Of a stretch of DNA of 64,000 nucleotides, positions 17,427-26,510 are shown one piece after another; within the stretch, counting starts at the first letter, position 1; the number at the start of each line of letters is the position of its first letter. The position numbers and the translations under genes were made by a program. The stretch lies in contig NZ_BOMM01000050.1 in assembly GCF_016862195.1 (NCBI RefSeq), positions 205,282 to 269,281 on the forward strand, in the 5' to 3' direction. Below the pieces are notes generated by a model. The model was not told the origin of the DNA. It saw nothing but the letters and a program-made list of their open reading frames with translations, and did not search any database. The stretch is from Paractinoplanes ferrugineus (GTDB lineage Bacteria > Actinomycetota > Actinomycetes > Mycobacteriales > Micromonosporaceae).

Positions 17427-18381
17427 CTTAGAGGGCATCTGATCCTCTAAGGGGATAGTTCACGTTTCGCAGGTCATCGGCCGTGATCGTTCGTTGGTCA
17501 GGCATGGGAATGGAGCGACTTCCATATCGAACTGATCTCTCGGATGCCCGGTGGGCGTTGATCGAGCCGGTTCTGGTGCAGTGGCGCCAGGCGCGAGGGG
17601 GTCTGGGGATCCGCCCGCCAGTCCACGATCTCCGGGAGATCGTCAATGCAATCTTGTATGTGGCGCGGACCGGTATGGCGTGGGAGTACCTGCCGCACGA
17701 CTTCCCTCCGGCGAAGACGGTCTATGACTACTACGCCAAGTGGGAGAAGGACGGCACCACCGCGCGCATCCACGATCTTCTGCGGTCGCGGGTACGTGAG
17801 GCCCTCGGCCGCGATGCGCAGCCGAGCGCCGCGGTGCTGGATGCCCAAAGTGTCAAACGTCTTGCAATGTAAAGGAATCCGAGCAGGGCATCGGCGCAGC
17901 TAAGAAGATCAAAGGACGGAAACGGCATATCGCCACCGACACTCTCGGACTGCTGCTGGCGGTCGTAGTGACGGCGGCGTCGGTGTCCGATTCTGCCGCC
18001 GGCAAGGGCCTACTCAACACACTGGCGACCGAGCATCCGACGGTGAGCAAGGTCTGGGTCGCCGGCGGCTACCAGAACACCGTGTTGCGTCACGGCGCGG
18101 GACTCGGCATCGACGTCGAGAGGGTGCCACGCCGTGCGGAGAAGGGATTTCACGTCCTCCCGCGCCGGTGGGTGGTCGAGCGGACGTTCGGGTGGCTGAT
18201 GCAGCACCGGCGCCTGGCCCGCGACTACGAGGCGCTGCCGCAGCGATCGGCCGCGATGGTCCATTGGGCGATGGCTAACACAATCATGCTCAGACTGACC
18301 GGCGAATCCACCCGAACCTGGCAGGGGCTATGACTGCATCTCGTCTCTAAACGGGCAAGTAGGGATCAGATGCCCTCTAAG
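17427..18381 (+). mobile_element. IS5-family insertion sequence with perfect 19-bp inverted repeats
   Basis: The ends are perfect 19-bp inverted repeats. The left repeat is CTTAGAGGGCATCTGATCC (17427-17445) and its reverse complement lies at 18363-18381. The element is 955 bp and holds one transposase split by a frameshift. No clear direct target repeat is visible outside the ends. The right end abuts an IS630 transposase relic that lacks its own start. Confidence 0.9.
17504..18333 (+). pseudogene. IS5-family transposase, frameshifted
   Basis: The first part (17504-17872) reads MERLPYRTDLSDARWALIEP, then the DUF4096-type front and the catalytic Asp in AVLDAQSVK. Right after this Asp motif the frame is lost. 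The coherent reading resumes one frame over at about 17866 with NVKESEQGIGAAKKIKGRKR and HIATDTLGLLLAVVVTAASV, ending in the Glu region VVERTFGWLMQHRRLARDYE. A single missing base near 17858-17864 accounts for the break. There is no homopolymer at the site, so programmed frameshifting is less likely than mutation. Confidence 0.85.
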
Positions 18382-19264
18382 TGGGCGGGAGGCCGTCCCC
18401 CGCCGGATCAGTGACGACGATGAAGCGTTCATCGTCGCGACGGCCACGGTCCGCCCGGGCACGCTCGGGCGGCCTTTCACCTGCTGGAGCCTGCGCAAAC
18501 TCGCCGACTACCTCGCCACCGACGCCTCCCGCACGGTCGTGATCGGCCGGGAACGGCTTCGCCAGATGCTGCGCCGGAACGAGGTCGGCTGGCAGCGGAC
18601 CCGGACGTGGAAGGAGTCGAAGAACCCGGAGTTCGAGACGAAGCTCGACCGGATCGAGGAGGTGACCAGTAAGTTCCTGAGCCGGTGTTTCGAGTTTGAC
18701 CAGTTCGGGCCGCTGTCGATCCGCCCGCACCACGGCCGTGGCTGGGCCGTGCAGTCGCATCCGGACCGGCTGCCGGCGACCTACCATCGCACGCACGGCA
18801 TCCGTTACTTCCACGGCTGTTACAGCCTCGGCGACGACCAGCTCTGGGGGGGGCAACCGGGCGCGCAAAGGCGCTGATCACACCCTGTCCGCGCTGAATC
18901 GATCCGCAAGACGCGGCCGGACGGCGCGCCGATCTACGTCGTCATGGACGACCTGTCGGCGAACAAGACACCGATGATCCGGGCCTGGGCCGCCCACAAC
19001 AAAGTCGAGCTGTGCCTGACACCGACCAGCGCGTCCTGGGCCAACCCGATCGATGCGCAGTTCGGGCCGCTACGCATGTTCACCATGGCGAACTCGAACC
19101 ACCCGAACCACACCGTCCTGGCCCGCAAGCTGCAGAAATACCTGCGCTGGCGCAACGCCAACGCCCGCCACCCCGACGTCCTGGCCGCCCAACGCCGCGA
19201 ACGAGCCCGCATACGCAGCGAACGTCAGCAACGTTGGGGCCGACCCCGGACCAAAGCCGCCTGA
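18382..19264 (+). pseudogene. IS630-family transposase relic, truncated and frameshifted
   Basis: Reading begins next to the IS5 end with RISDDDEAFIVATATVRPGT, then GRPFTCWSLRKLADYLA. This matches the second HTH region of actinobacterial IS630 transposases, so the first about 60 residues are gone. ERLRQMLRRNEVGWQRTRTW follows. Frames break between about 18700 and 18940. The end is clear: YVVMDDLSANKTPMIRAWAA holds the second catalytic Asp, and LTPTSASWANPIDAQFGPLR is the region before the last acid of the DDE triad (Asp here where Glu is usual). No terminal repeat is visible. Confidence 0.8.
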
Positions 19265-19485
19265 CGAATCAGACCCGGTGAACGTTCGTAGTCAACGCAC
19301 TAGGCAGGCGGGCCGCTCGGCGTGGCCGAACCTGGAATCATCACGCTGACGGGGTCCCGTCCCGGCCTGCTCCTCGGGCCCAGGGGCATCCCGACAATGA
19401 CGAACGGGCCCATCGCCGAGACGAAACGTCGGGGTGTTGCGGGCGGTGGCGGCCGGCCTCTCCAACAGGTTCGTGATGCGCGGGC
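19265..19485. other. intergenic stretch, nothing recognised
   Basis: Noncoding sequence between the IS630 relic and the 3' end of the putative immunity gene. No clear hairpin or repeat is seen. Confidence 0.4.
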
Positions 19486-19893
19486 TCAGGGGCGGGGCGT
19501 CGCGGTGGAAGTGGTGAAACCGTCCCTGTACATCAGTGCCTCGGCCATCAGAGCGATGGCCTCGGCGCTGTTGTTCTCGGCCGCGTAGGTCAGCAAAAAC
19601 CGGTATTCGCCGGCTAGGCCGGCCGCGAAGCGCAGCACGTTCTCGTCCTCCTGGTCGCGCGTCGGCAAGCGGCCGGCGTCCAGCGCTGCCGCCGCCTCCG
19701 GGAAGCGGATGCCGGCGGCGTCCGGCGGGTAGAACTCGACGAACTCCATGAACTCGGGGACCTGGAGCCAGTAGCCGTGCCGTGCGATCAGGCGGGCCGG
19801 GGCCTCGATGGTGAATTGGGCGTCGGCGCCGTTGAACAGCAGCTTCTCCCAGCCTGGGGCGTCCAGGCCCTGCGCGAAGTCCGGAACGTTCAT
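19486..19893 (-). CDS. putative immunity protein for the Rhs toxin
   Basis: This small acidic cytosolic protein of 135 residues starts at ATG 19893 within the stop of the Rhs gene (TAATG overlap), so it is co-translated with it. It has no signal peptide or membrane helix. Visible stretches are MNVPDFAQGLDAPGWEKLLF, YWLQVPEFMEFVEFYPPD and NVLRFAAGLAGEYRFLLTYA. I do not know the family by name. Size, acidity and position immediately after a polymorphic-toxin gene are what is expected of the cognate immunity gene. Reading of the same frame upstream of 19893 is a shadow of the Rhs gene. Confidence 0.6.
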   Translation of the reverse strand: MNVPDFAQGLDAPGWEKLLFNGADAQFTIEAPARLIARHGYWLQVPEFMEFVEFYPPDAAGIRFPEAAAALDAGRLPTRDQEDENVLRFAAGLAGEYRFLLTYAAENNSAEAIALMAEALMYRDGFTTSTATPRP

Positions 19894-22800
19894 TACTCGC
19901 CGCCCTCTTCCACTGCTTCCTCGATGACCTCGATCAACGACTCGTTGCCCCACTCGGCGATGGGCTTGGGCGCAGCGCCGGTGAAACCCTCGCCCGGGTT
20001 CGGGTTGCCGTCCAGTGGCACCCGCACCGCACCGGCCTTGCCGGCCCCCTTCACTTGGTATTTCAAATACGGGCCCTGGTGTACGGGGTCGGCCTGGGCC
20101 GGGTCGCCCGCTTCGAACATGACCTGGACCGTATCGTCCGCGGGATCGAAGTAGCGGGTGCCACGGCCGCCCGTTGCCGAGGTCGGCTTCATCGGCGCCG
20201 ATTTCAAGCCCGATGACCGGGCCAGCGCGTCGACTTCTTCCTCGGTCGCGCCACGCATCGAGTCGGGGTCGTTGAGCCGCCGGACGAAGCCGTCCTTGCG
20301 GGTGCCGGAGCCGATCATGATGCCCATGACCCGGCCGTTGACGTGCGTTGCCCTGTGGTAGTTCGTCGGGAACAGGAAGCTTCCGTTGCCGCCGCCCAGG
20401 AGATCGTTGAACGCCTTCGGGCAGGCGCCCTTCGACGAGCACGCCCAGCGCCAGATCTGTTCCTCATTTTTGAGCTTGACCAGGGGCTTGTCGCCGATCT
20501 GGCTGCCATGAAGGGCGGTGTACATCTTCGGGTAGTACGGGTCGTCGTCGCGGATCAGCACATGTGGCGTCAGGGCGACCACGTGCGGCTTGTGCGTTGC
20601 GCCGCCGTTGCCGGAGCCGGCGGCTTGGGCGGAGCGCTTGCGGGCGAAGTCGATGTCGCCGACCGCCGCCACGTCGGACGCCTTGCCATCGGCGTCGATC
20701 CGCAGGCCGCTCGGGTCGGAGTGCACCACCGGGTTGTTTCCGGCGTATGCGTATCCGCCCATCTGCGCGGGGTCGTTGCCCTCGAACACCGGGTCGGCCG
20801 ACAGGAACCGGCCGATCGCCGGGTCGTACTGGCGAGCGCCGAGGGTTTCCATTCCGGTGTTCGCGTCATCGGCGCCGCCGACGTAGTCCTTGTTGCCGGG
20901 CCACGCGCCGGCGGCCGCGCCGCGGATCTCGCCGAAGGGCAGGTACTGCCGGCGGGTGACCGCGCCGTTGGCGGCCGCGATCGTCAGGTCGGCGGTGCCC
21001 TGGCGGTCGGCGATGAGGTAGCTGACCGCCGTGGCTCCGGCCCGGGCCGCGACGACTGTGCCGTTGACCGTGTAGTAGCGCGTACCGGTCAGCGCTTTGG
21101 TGTTTTTGTTCATGACGATCTGCTGGTCACCGAGGTAGAGCGTGGTGGTGGCCGGATCGCGCTGGATGAGCTGGCTGCCGTCGGCGGCGTACCCGAAGGT
21201 CGTGGTGCCCCGGGCGGTGGTGGCGGTGGCCACCTTGCCGGTCGAGGTCCAGGTCAGTTTCTCGTCGCCGCTCGCGCCACCGGTGATCGCGGTGGTGTTG
21301 CCGGACTTGTCGTAGGTGAAGGTCGCGCCGTTCGGCCCGGTCGACGTCATGCCGCTCAGGGTGTGCGGCTGGTCGGTGGCGCTGCCGGCGGCCGGATAGT
21401 GGTAGCTGGTGGTGGTGTCGGCGGCGCCGGCGATGCCGTGGTCGGTCGCGGTGTCCCGGCCGCCGTCGGCGTTGTAGGTCCAGGACTGCCAGTACGGCGC
21501 GACCGATCCACCCACAGTGGCGGCAGTCGGGGCGGCCGCGCAGTTGTCGGTCCCCGTCCAGGCCTGCTGCAGCCGCTGAGCGTAGTCGTAGCCGAAGCAC
21601 TGGGTATCGGTGACGGTGGCGGCCGACCGCTTATCGACGATCTTGGTGAGCAGGCCCGAGCCCTTCGAGACCGTCGCGGAGCCGAAGGTGTACGCGACGT
21701 TGTCGATGTCGCCGGACTGGCCGAACCCCTTCACGATCGTGGTTGCCGGAGTCCCGGTCTGCTCGTCGTACGTGAAGTTCTCGTAGCCGGCGACCGCGCC
21801 CGCCCCGAAGGTGTACTGGGCAACCTGCCCGAGCCCGGTGTAGCCGACCGCGGTGACGTACGCGGACTTGCCGGTCAGCGCGGTCGGCTGGTCGGTGGCG
21901 TCGTAGTCGTACCCGGTCGTCTCTTGAGGCAGGCCCGCGATCGCGGCGTCGTTCTGTCCGTCCGGCAGTCCGTTGGACTCGTAGCCGGGTGAGACCGTGT
22001 AGCCGGCCGCCGGCAGGACACCGGCGTCGGTGCCGGTCAGGGTCATCCGGTGGGCGGTGACGAAGCCGTACAGGTTGTAGGCCAGCACCGTGTCGGTGTA
22101 GGTGTCACCGGCCGAGTACGACGTGGTCGCCGTCAGCATGCCTTTCTTGACCGTGTCGTACGTCCAGGTGGCCAGGGCGTTGCCCGCGGCCGGCGCCTGT
22201 CCCCCGGTGGTGTCGTACAGCCCGGTCTTGCGGCCGCCGTCGTCATACGCGTAGGTGACCTGCTTGCCTTCGGCGTTGGTCACCGTGGCGACCGCGCCGT
22301 TGTTGTCGTACGTCGTGGTGGAGTTGCCGGTGTCCGGGTCGTCCAGCTCGATCTGGTTGCCGAGCAGGTCGTACTTCCATCCCCACGAATTACCGGCGGC
22401 GTCGGTCTCGGCCGATGGTTTGCCGTCGGCGGTGTAGCCGTAGCGGGTGTCGTCGTAGGTGCCGCTCGCCGCGTGCAGGTAGTCGGGTGTGACGCCGGCG
22501 TGGTACTGGCGTAGTAGGACGGTGTTGTTGCGGGCGTCGGACACGGCTGTCGACGGGGTGGAGCCGGCCGGCGGGACGACGGTGACGAAGTTGCCACCGT
22601 ACGTGTAGGTGGTGCGCCAGGTCTCGTCGCCGCGGTGGTAGGCGATGTCCGCGGTTTTGCGACCGGCCCCGTCGTACGTGTAGGCGGTTTCGGCGTCGAT
22701 GTCGCCGGCCTGGGCCGGTTCGATGGCCGCGCTGATCGCGGCGCCGTTGTAGTAGGCGGCGGTCTCCCCGGACTTGAGCCCAGTCGTGTTGTAGAAGACG

Positions 22801-25800
22801 TCGGTCTGCACGCGCCCGGTCCCGGAGGTCTGGGCCTGGGTCTCGCGGACGCGCAGCAGCGAGTCGTACAGCGTCTCGGTCTGCCAGTAGCCGGATGCGT
22901 CGTGGTTGAGCGTGTACGTGCTGACCAATGACGGCCCGGTGTTGGAGACCGAGTAGGTGTATTTGAGGTTGGGTGTGCTGCTCGTGGAGCGGCCCGGCTT
23001 GAACACTGCGACGACCCGACCGAGCGCGTCGTACTGGCTGGTGGTGACGTATCCGGCCGGGTCGGTCGTGGATTTCGCCAGCCCGCGCAGGGCGTCGTAG
23101 GTGGTCGTGGTCGCGTGGTTCAGCGGGTCGGTGACGGTCACCGAGGTGGGCGCGGCGCCGGTGGCCGGGCTGTACTGGGTGGTCGTGGTGTGGTTCTTGC
23201 CGTCGGTGGCGCTGGTCGCGCGGCCGTACTGGTCGACCTCCGTGGACGCGGTGACGTAGACGGGCGCCCCGGCGACGTACGACTGGAGGCGTTTGACCAT
23301 GGTGGGGTCGCCGGCCGTAGGCGCGCCGCCGAGCGTGGTCCCGCCGTCGTAGTAGGTGAGCTGGTCGGACAGCACGTCGGCGGGGATGGCCGGGGTGACG
23401 GCGCAGGAGACCTTGACGCTGCGCTCCTCGGCTTTGCTGTCGAGGATCCACGCGGTGGTGGTGTTGTCGGCGAAGGTGTTGGTCAGACAGGTGTCGTCGG
23501 TCGTGGTGCTGACGTCGCCCTGGTCGTCGGTACGAGTCACCCGGCCGTATCCGTCGTGGGCCTCGTCGACCTCTGTGGTCCGGGTGGCGCCGGAGGCGAG
23601 CGCGGTGAAGACCCGGGTACGGTTCGTGCCGGTGTGGTATGCGTGCTGCCCGGTGGCGGCCTGGTTGGCGGTGGCGGCCGACGTCCAGGGGTCGGTGATC
23701 GTGTCGCTGACCAGGGCGGAGCCGTTGAGGACGCGGGTCTCGTAGGTGACGCCGGCGAATTGGTCGGCGTCGGTGATGGGCGCCTCGCTACGTGAGTCGG
23801 TGACCGACACGCTGCGGTGGGTGGTGGACGTCAGGTAGTCGCCGTCCATACCTCGCAGATAGGTGTAGGTGGTCTTGGTGATCGGGTCGGGGGTGTTGCC
23901 GACCGCCACCGTCATCCCGCTGAAGCCGCGCCATTGGTTCCAGGTGCGTTGGGCGGCCGGGGTCAGCGGGTTGGTGTCGTAGTGCCAGGCCGGTTTGTCG
24001 ACCGGGGTGTAGGTGGTGACGATGTCGTCGTTGGACGACGCGTCGGTGGTGTCCTGCTTGGTGACCGCGGTGACGACGTACTTGTTGAACCAGTCGAGTA
24101 TCGGCGAGCTCTGACCGGACGGCGTCCAGTAGGCGGGGTAGGCCAGCGTGGTGTTCTGGGCCGGGTCGGTCGGGGCGCAGGTGGGGCAGATCGCGGTGGA
24201 GTAGCCGACCGAGATCTTCTCGCCGGTCTCGGTGGTGATGAGGTTCAGGCGCATCCGGGTCAGCGGCGGATAGCCATTGGTGATCTTGACGCGGTTGGCG
24301 AGCAGGGTGCCGCCGAACACTGTGGCCGGCAGGGTGCGCTCGATCGTGCCGATCGGCCCGGCGGTGGTGTCCATGCCGGTGTGGGTGATCGAGTCGAGCC
24401 ACAGCGAGGCGGTCGACTTGCTGTCCTGCGGGTCGGGGAACGAGTGGCTCAGCGACCAGGAGTCGACGGCGGTCTCGGTCGTGCCGACCAGCGCCTGGGT
24501 CTGGATGCCGGTGAGCATCGTGGTCGACCAGAACGTCGGGGACTGGTTCTTGCAGGTGGCGCCGCTCGCGCAGGTGGCGTCGTAAGGAAGGTCCGGCCAG
24601 TCCTTGGCGGTGGCCGAGGTGAGCGTGGAGGTGGCGCAACCGGCCGCGTCGGTGTCGCAGCGGCCGTTGACCGTGAAGGTCACCTGGGCGGCCGGCGAGG
24701 TGCTGTACACCGCGCCGTCGCGCTGGCCATATTGGATCTTCCAGAGGTAACCGGAGCGGGTGTACGCCGAGGCGGCAGTACTGCCGAGCGCGGAGGCGTA
24801 GTAGTTCTGGTCGGCGTGGTAGAAGTACGCGATCGTGTCGGCGTGCGTGTCGACGACGTAGTCGAGGTTCCATCGGTACGCCTGCTGGCAGCTCGACTTG
24901 CTGAAGGTGGCGTTGTAGCAGGGCCGCGTGGAGTCGGTCTCGAAGACCGGCACGGTCCACACCGAGTTGGTCGCGGTGCTGGTGCTGCTGAAGCCGGGCA
25001 GCTCGTTGCGGCCGAAGTAATACTGAATGCCGTCGGCGGTGGTGACTCGCCAATACTCGCCGCTCTGCGCGCCGTTGATCGCGCCGGTCAGGTGCTCGAC
25101 CTTCTCGTTCTGGTCGTTCTGCGGGTGGTAGCCGGCGCCGCCGTCGTCGAGCACGAGCGGCGTGCTCGATCCGTTGAGCGACAGGGTGAGAGTGTTCTTG
25201 GCTGACCAGCAGTTGTCCCAGGTCTTGGTCGCCCCGGCCGCGTTGTCGTGGCAGGAGGCGTACGACCGCTCAATGAAGCCGGGCGAGTACTCCCAGCCGT
25301 CACCGATCCACGACGCCTGGTTGTTGGTTGAGGAGATCAGGCCGTCCTGGGCCTGCGAGTTGTAGCTCAGCGCGACCTTCGGCTGGAGATTGCCGGGAAC
25401 CGCCGGCACGGTGATCGGGTAGGACCAGGTGAACGCGTCGCCGCTGCCGCCGGCCTGCCAGCTGCCGGCGGCCTTGAGTGAGGTGGCGGAGAAGTCGCCG
25501 TTGCCGCCGCTGCTGTCGGCGGTGGCGCCGACGACGGTGGTCGCGGCCGCGCTCAGCACCGAGTCGGCCTCGAGGGTCTGGCCGGTCGCGTCGTTCCTCG
25601 AGGCAAGCGGGGTCTGTGTGCGACAGGCGGCGACGTCCGGTGTGGTGAGCGCGCACGCGGGCAGCGAGACCAACCGCAGCCGGGAGGACCAGTCGCCGCC
25701 GTAGGCGTCGGCGAACGACGCGTAGGACAGCGTGAGGTGGGCTGATCCGGAGCCGGCCGAGCGCAGGGCGACCAGCACGCCGTCCACTCCGGCGGCGGTG

Positions 25801-26177
25801 GCAGCGGCGTGGGTCTCAGCCTCGACATGCACGGCCGGCGCCTTGCTGCCGCCGATCCAGACCGGTAGCGATCCGGCCCGCACGCCCTTGGCGGCCGATC
25901 GGGCGGCCGGCACGTCGGCGGCGCCGGCCGGCACGACCGGCGTGGCCGGCACATCGGCCACGCCGGCGGGCCAGGACGCCGTGGTCGCGCGGTATTTGGA
26001 CGCCGGCTTGGGCGCCGTGTAGTTGCCCTTGAGCGGCTTCACCGGAGTCGAGCGCGTGGCCGGCACGACCGGCGCCACCGGTTTGGCCGGGGCTGCCTGC
26101 GCGGGGAGGATGTTGCCCCCGACGGCCAGCGTCACCGCTGTCAGCGCGACCAGCGCCGACCTGATTTTGGGCAGCAT
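19893..26177 (-). CDS. secreted RHS/YD-repeat protein with C-terminal toxin domain
   Basis: This 2094-residue protein has a Sec signal peptide (residues 1-29, VALTAVTLAVGGNILPAQAA). A TcdB/SpvB-like front (about 230-700, SYPITVPAVPGNLQPKVALS) and many YD/RHS repeats (about 950-1750, such as YDALRGLAKSTTDPAGYVTT) follow. The conserved Rhs core end is GARQYDPAIGRFLSADPVFE with YAYAGNNPVVHSDPSGLR (about 1780-1830). After it comes a variable tail of about 265 residues that should be the toxin. It includes GGRGTRYFDPADDTVQVMF and GPYLKYQVKGAGKAGAVRVP; I do not recognise the fold. GGGAGAGGG precedes the ATG. It is divergent from the LamG gene and overlaps its putative immunity gene. Confidence 0.93.
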   Translation of the reverse strand: MLPKIRSALVALTAVTLAVGGNILPAQAAPAKPVAPVVPATRSTPVKPLKGNYTAPKPASKYRATTASWPAGVADVPATPVVPAGAADVPAARSAAKGVRAGSLPVWIGGSKAPAVHVEAETHAAATAAGVDGVLVALRSAGSGSAHLTLSYASFADAYGGDWSSRLRLVSLPACALTTPDVAACRTQTPLASRNDATGQTLEADSVLSAAATTVVGATADSSGGNGDFSATSLKAAGSWQAGGSGDAFTWSYPITVPAVPGNLQPKVALSYNSQAQDGLISSTNNQASWIGDGWEYSPGFIERSYASCHDNAAGATKTWDNCWSAKNTLTLSLNGSSTPLVLDDGGAGYHPQNDQNEKVEHLTGAINGAQSGEYWRVTTADGIQYYFGRNELPGFSSTSTATNSVWTVPVFETDSTRPCYNATFSKSSCQQAYRWNLDYVVDTHADTIAYFYHADQNYYASALGSTAASAYTRSGYLWKIQYGQRDGAVYSTSPAAQVTFTVNGRCDTDAAGCATSTLTSATAKDWPDLPYDATCASGATCKNQSPTFWSTTMLTGIQTQALVGTTETAVDSWSLSHSFPDPQDSKSTASLWLDSITHTGMDTTAGPIGTIERTLPATVFGGTLLANRVKITNGYPPLTRMRLNLITTETGEKISVGYSTAICPTCAPTDPAQNTTLAYPAYWTPSGQSSPILDWFNKYVVTAVTKQDTTDASSNDDIVTTYTPVDKPAWHYDTNPLTPAAQRTWNQWRGFSGMTVAVGNTPDPITKTTYTYLRGMDGDYLTSTTHRSVSVTDSRSEAPITDADQFAGVTYETRVLNGSALVSDTITDPWTSAATANQAATGQHAYHTGTNRTRVFTALASGATRTTEVDEAHDGYGRVTRTDDQGDVSTTTDDTCLTNTFADNTTTAWILDSKAEERSVKVSCAVTPAIPADVLSDQLTYYDGGTTLGGAPTAGDPTMVKRLQSYVAGAPVYVTASTEVDQYGRATSATDGKNHTTTTQYSPATGAAPTSVTVTDPLNHATTTTYDALRGLAKSTTDPAGYVTTSQYDALGRVVAVFKPGRSTSSTPNLKYTYSVSNTGPSLVSTYTLNHDASGYWQTETLYDSLLRVRETQAQTSGTGRVQTDVFYNTTGLKSGETAAYYNGAAISAAIEPAQAGDIDAETAYTYDGAGRKTADIAYHRGDETWRTTYTYGGNFVTVVPPAGSTPSTAVSDARNNTVLLRQYHAGVTPDYLHAASGTYDDTRYGYTADGKPSAETDAAGNSWGWKYDLLGNQIELDDPDTGNSTTTYDNNGAVATVTNAEGKQVTYAYDDGGRKTGLYDTTGGQAPAAGNALATWTYDTVKKGMLTATTSYSAGDTYTDTVLAYNLYGFVTAHRMTLTGTDAGVLPAAGYTVSPGYESNGLPDGQNDAAIAGLPQETTGYDYDATDQPTALTGKSAYVTAVGYTGLGQVAQYTFGAGAVAGYENFTYDEQTGTPATTIVKGFGQSGDIDNVAYTFGSATVSKGSGLLTKIVDKRSAATVTDTQCFGYDYAQRLQQAWTGTDNCAAAPTAATVGGSVAPYWQSWTYNADGGRDTATDHGIAGAADTTTSYHYPAAGSATDQPHTLSGMTSTGPNGATFTYDKSGNTTAITGGASGDEKLTWTSTGKVATATTARGTTTFGYAADGSQLIQRDPATTTLYLGDQQIVMNKNTKALTGTRYYTVNGTVVAARAGATAVSYLIADRQGTADLTIAAANGAVTRRQYLPFGEIRGAAAGAWPGNKDYVGGADDANTGMETLGARQYDPAIGRFLSADPVFEGNDPAQMGGYAYAGNNPVVHSDPSGLRIDADGKASDVAAVGDIDFARKRSAQAAGSGNGGATHKPHVVALTPHVLIRDDDPYYPKMYTALHGSQIGDKPLVKLKNEEQIWRWACSSKGACPKAFNDLLGGGNGSFLFPTNYHRATHVNGRVMGIMIGSGTRKDGFVRRLNDPDSMRGATEEEVDALARSSGLKSAPMKPTSATGGRGTRYFDPADDTVQVMFEAGDPAQADPVHQGPYLKYQVKGAGKAGAVRVPLDGNPNPGEGFTGAAPKPIAEWGNESLIEVIEEAVEEGGE

Positions 26178-26510
26178 TTAGCCCTCTCCCCCGCGTTTGC
26201 GGCAGATGATCAAGCCGCGTAGACGGCGGACATTAGCATCGACGAGGGCCGTCACTGTGCCCCCCTTTTCATAACGTCCGTCTAAATAGAGTGGTCCGCA
26301 CCTCGAGTGACCTGAAATACATTGAATAACCACCCCTTACGCAGGTACTTTCCGCTGCGCGCAGTCCATTCCGGCCTGCGTGCGCGGGCACGGGGGCTCG
26401 TTATGACGCACGTTTTCCCAGTGATTAGTCAACGGTCTAATTAGACGTTCCCTGAATTCCAGGCCGGAAGGCCGTGCTCGCCGTTGCGCGATCGATGGGA
26501 AAGGTGCACA
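26178..26510. promoter_or_regulatory. divergent promoter region between Rhs and LamG genes
   Basis: These 333 bases separate two large secreted-protein genes read in opposite directions, so both promoters must lie here. The middle is clearly AT-richer (about 26275-26345 and 26410-26450) than the coding flanks. No specific operator was identified. Confidence 0.5.

Noticed and set aside
17483..17872. Programmed frameshift in the IS5-type transposase
   Set aside because: The break site has no slippery run, and a single lost base explains it, so it was called a pseudogene.
20343..21992. Long plus-strand open frame of 549 codons inside the Rhs gene
   Set aside because: It is antisense to the clearly coding YD-repeat protein and has Gly/Arg/Val-rich text with no domain; it arises from third-position GC of the Rhs gene.
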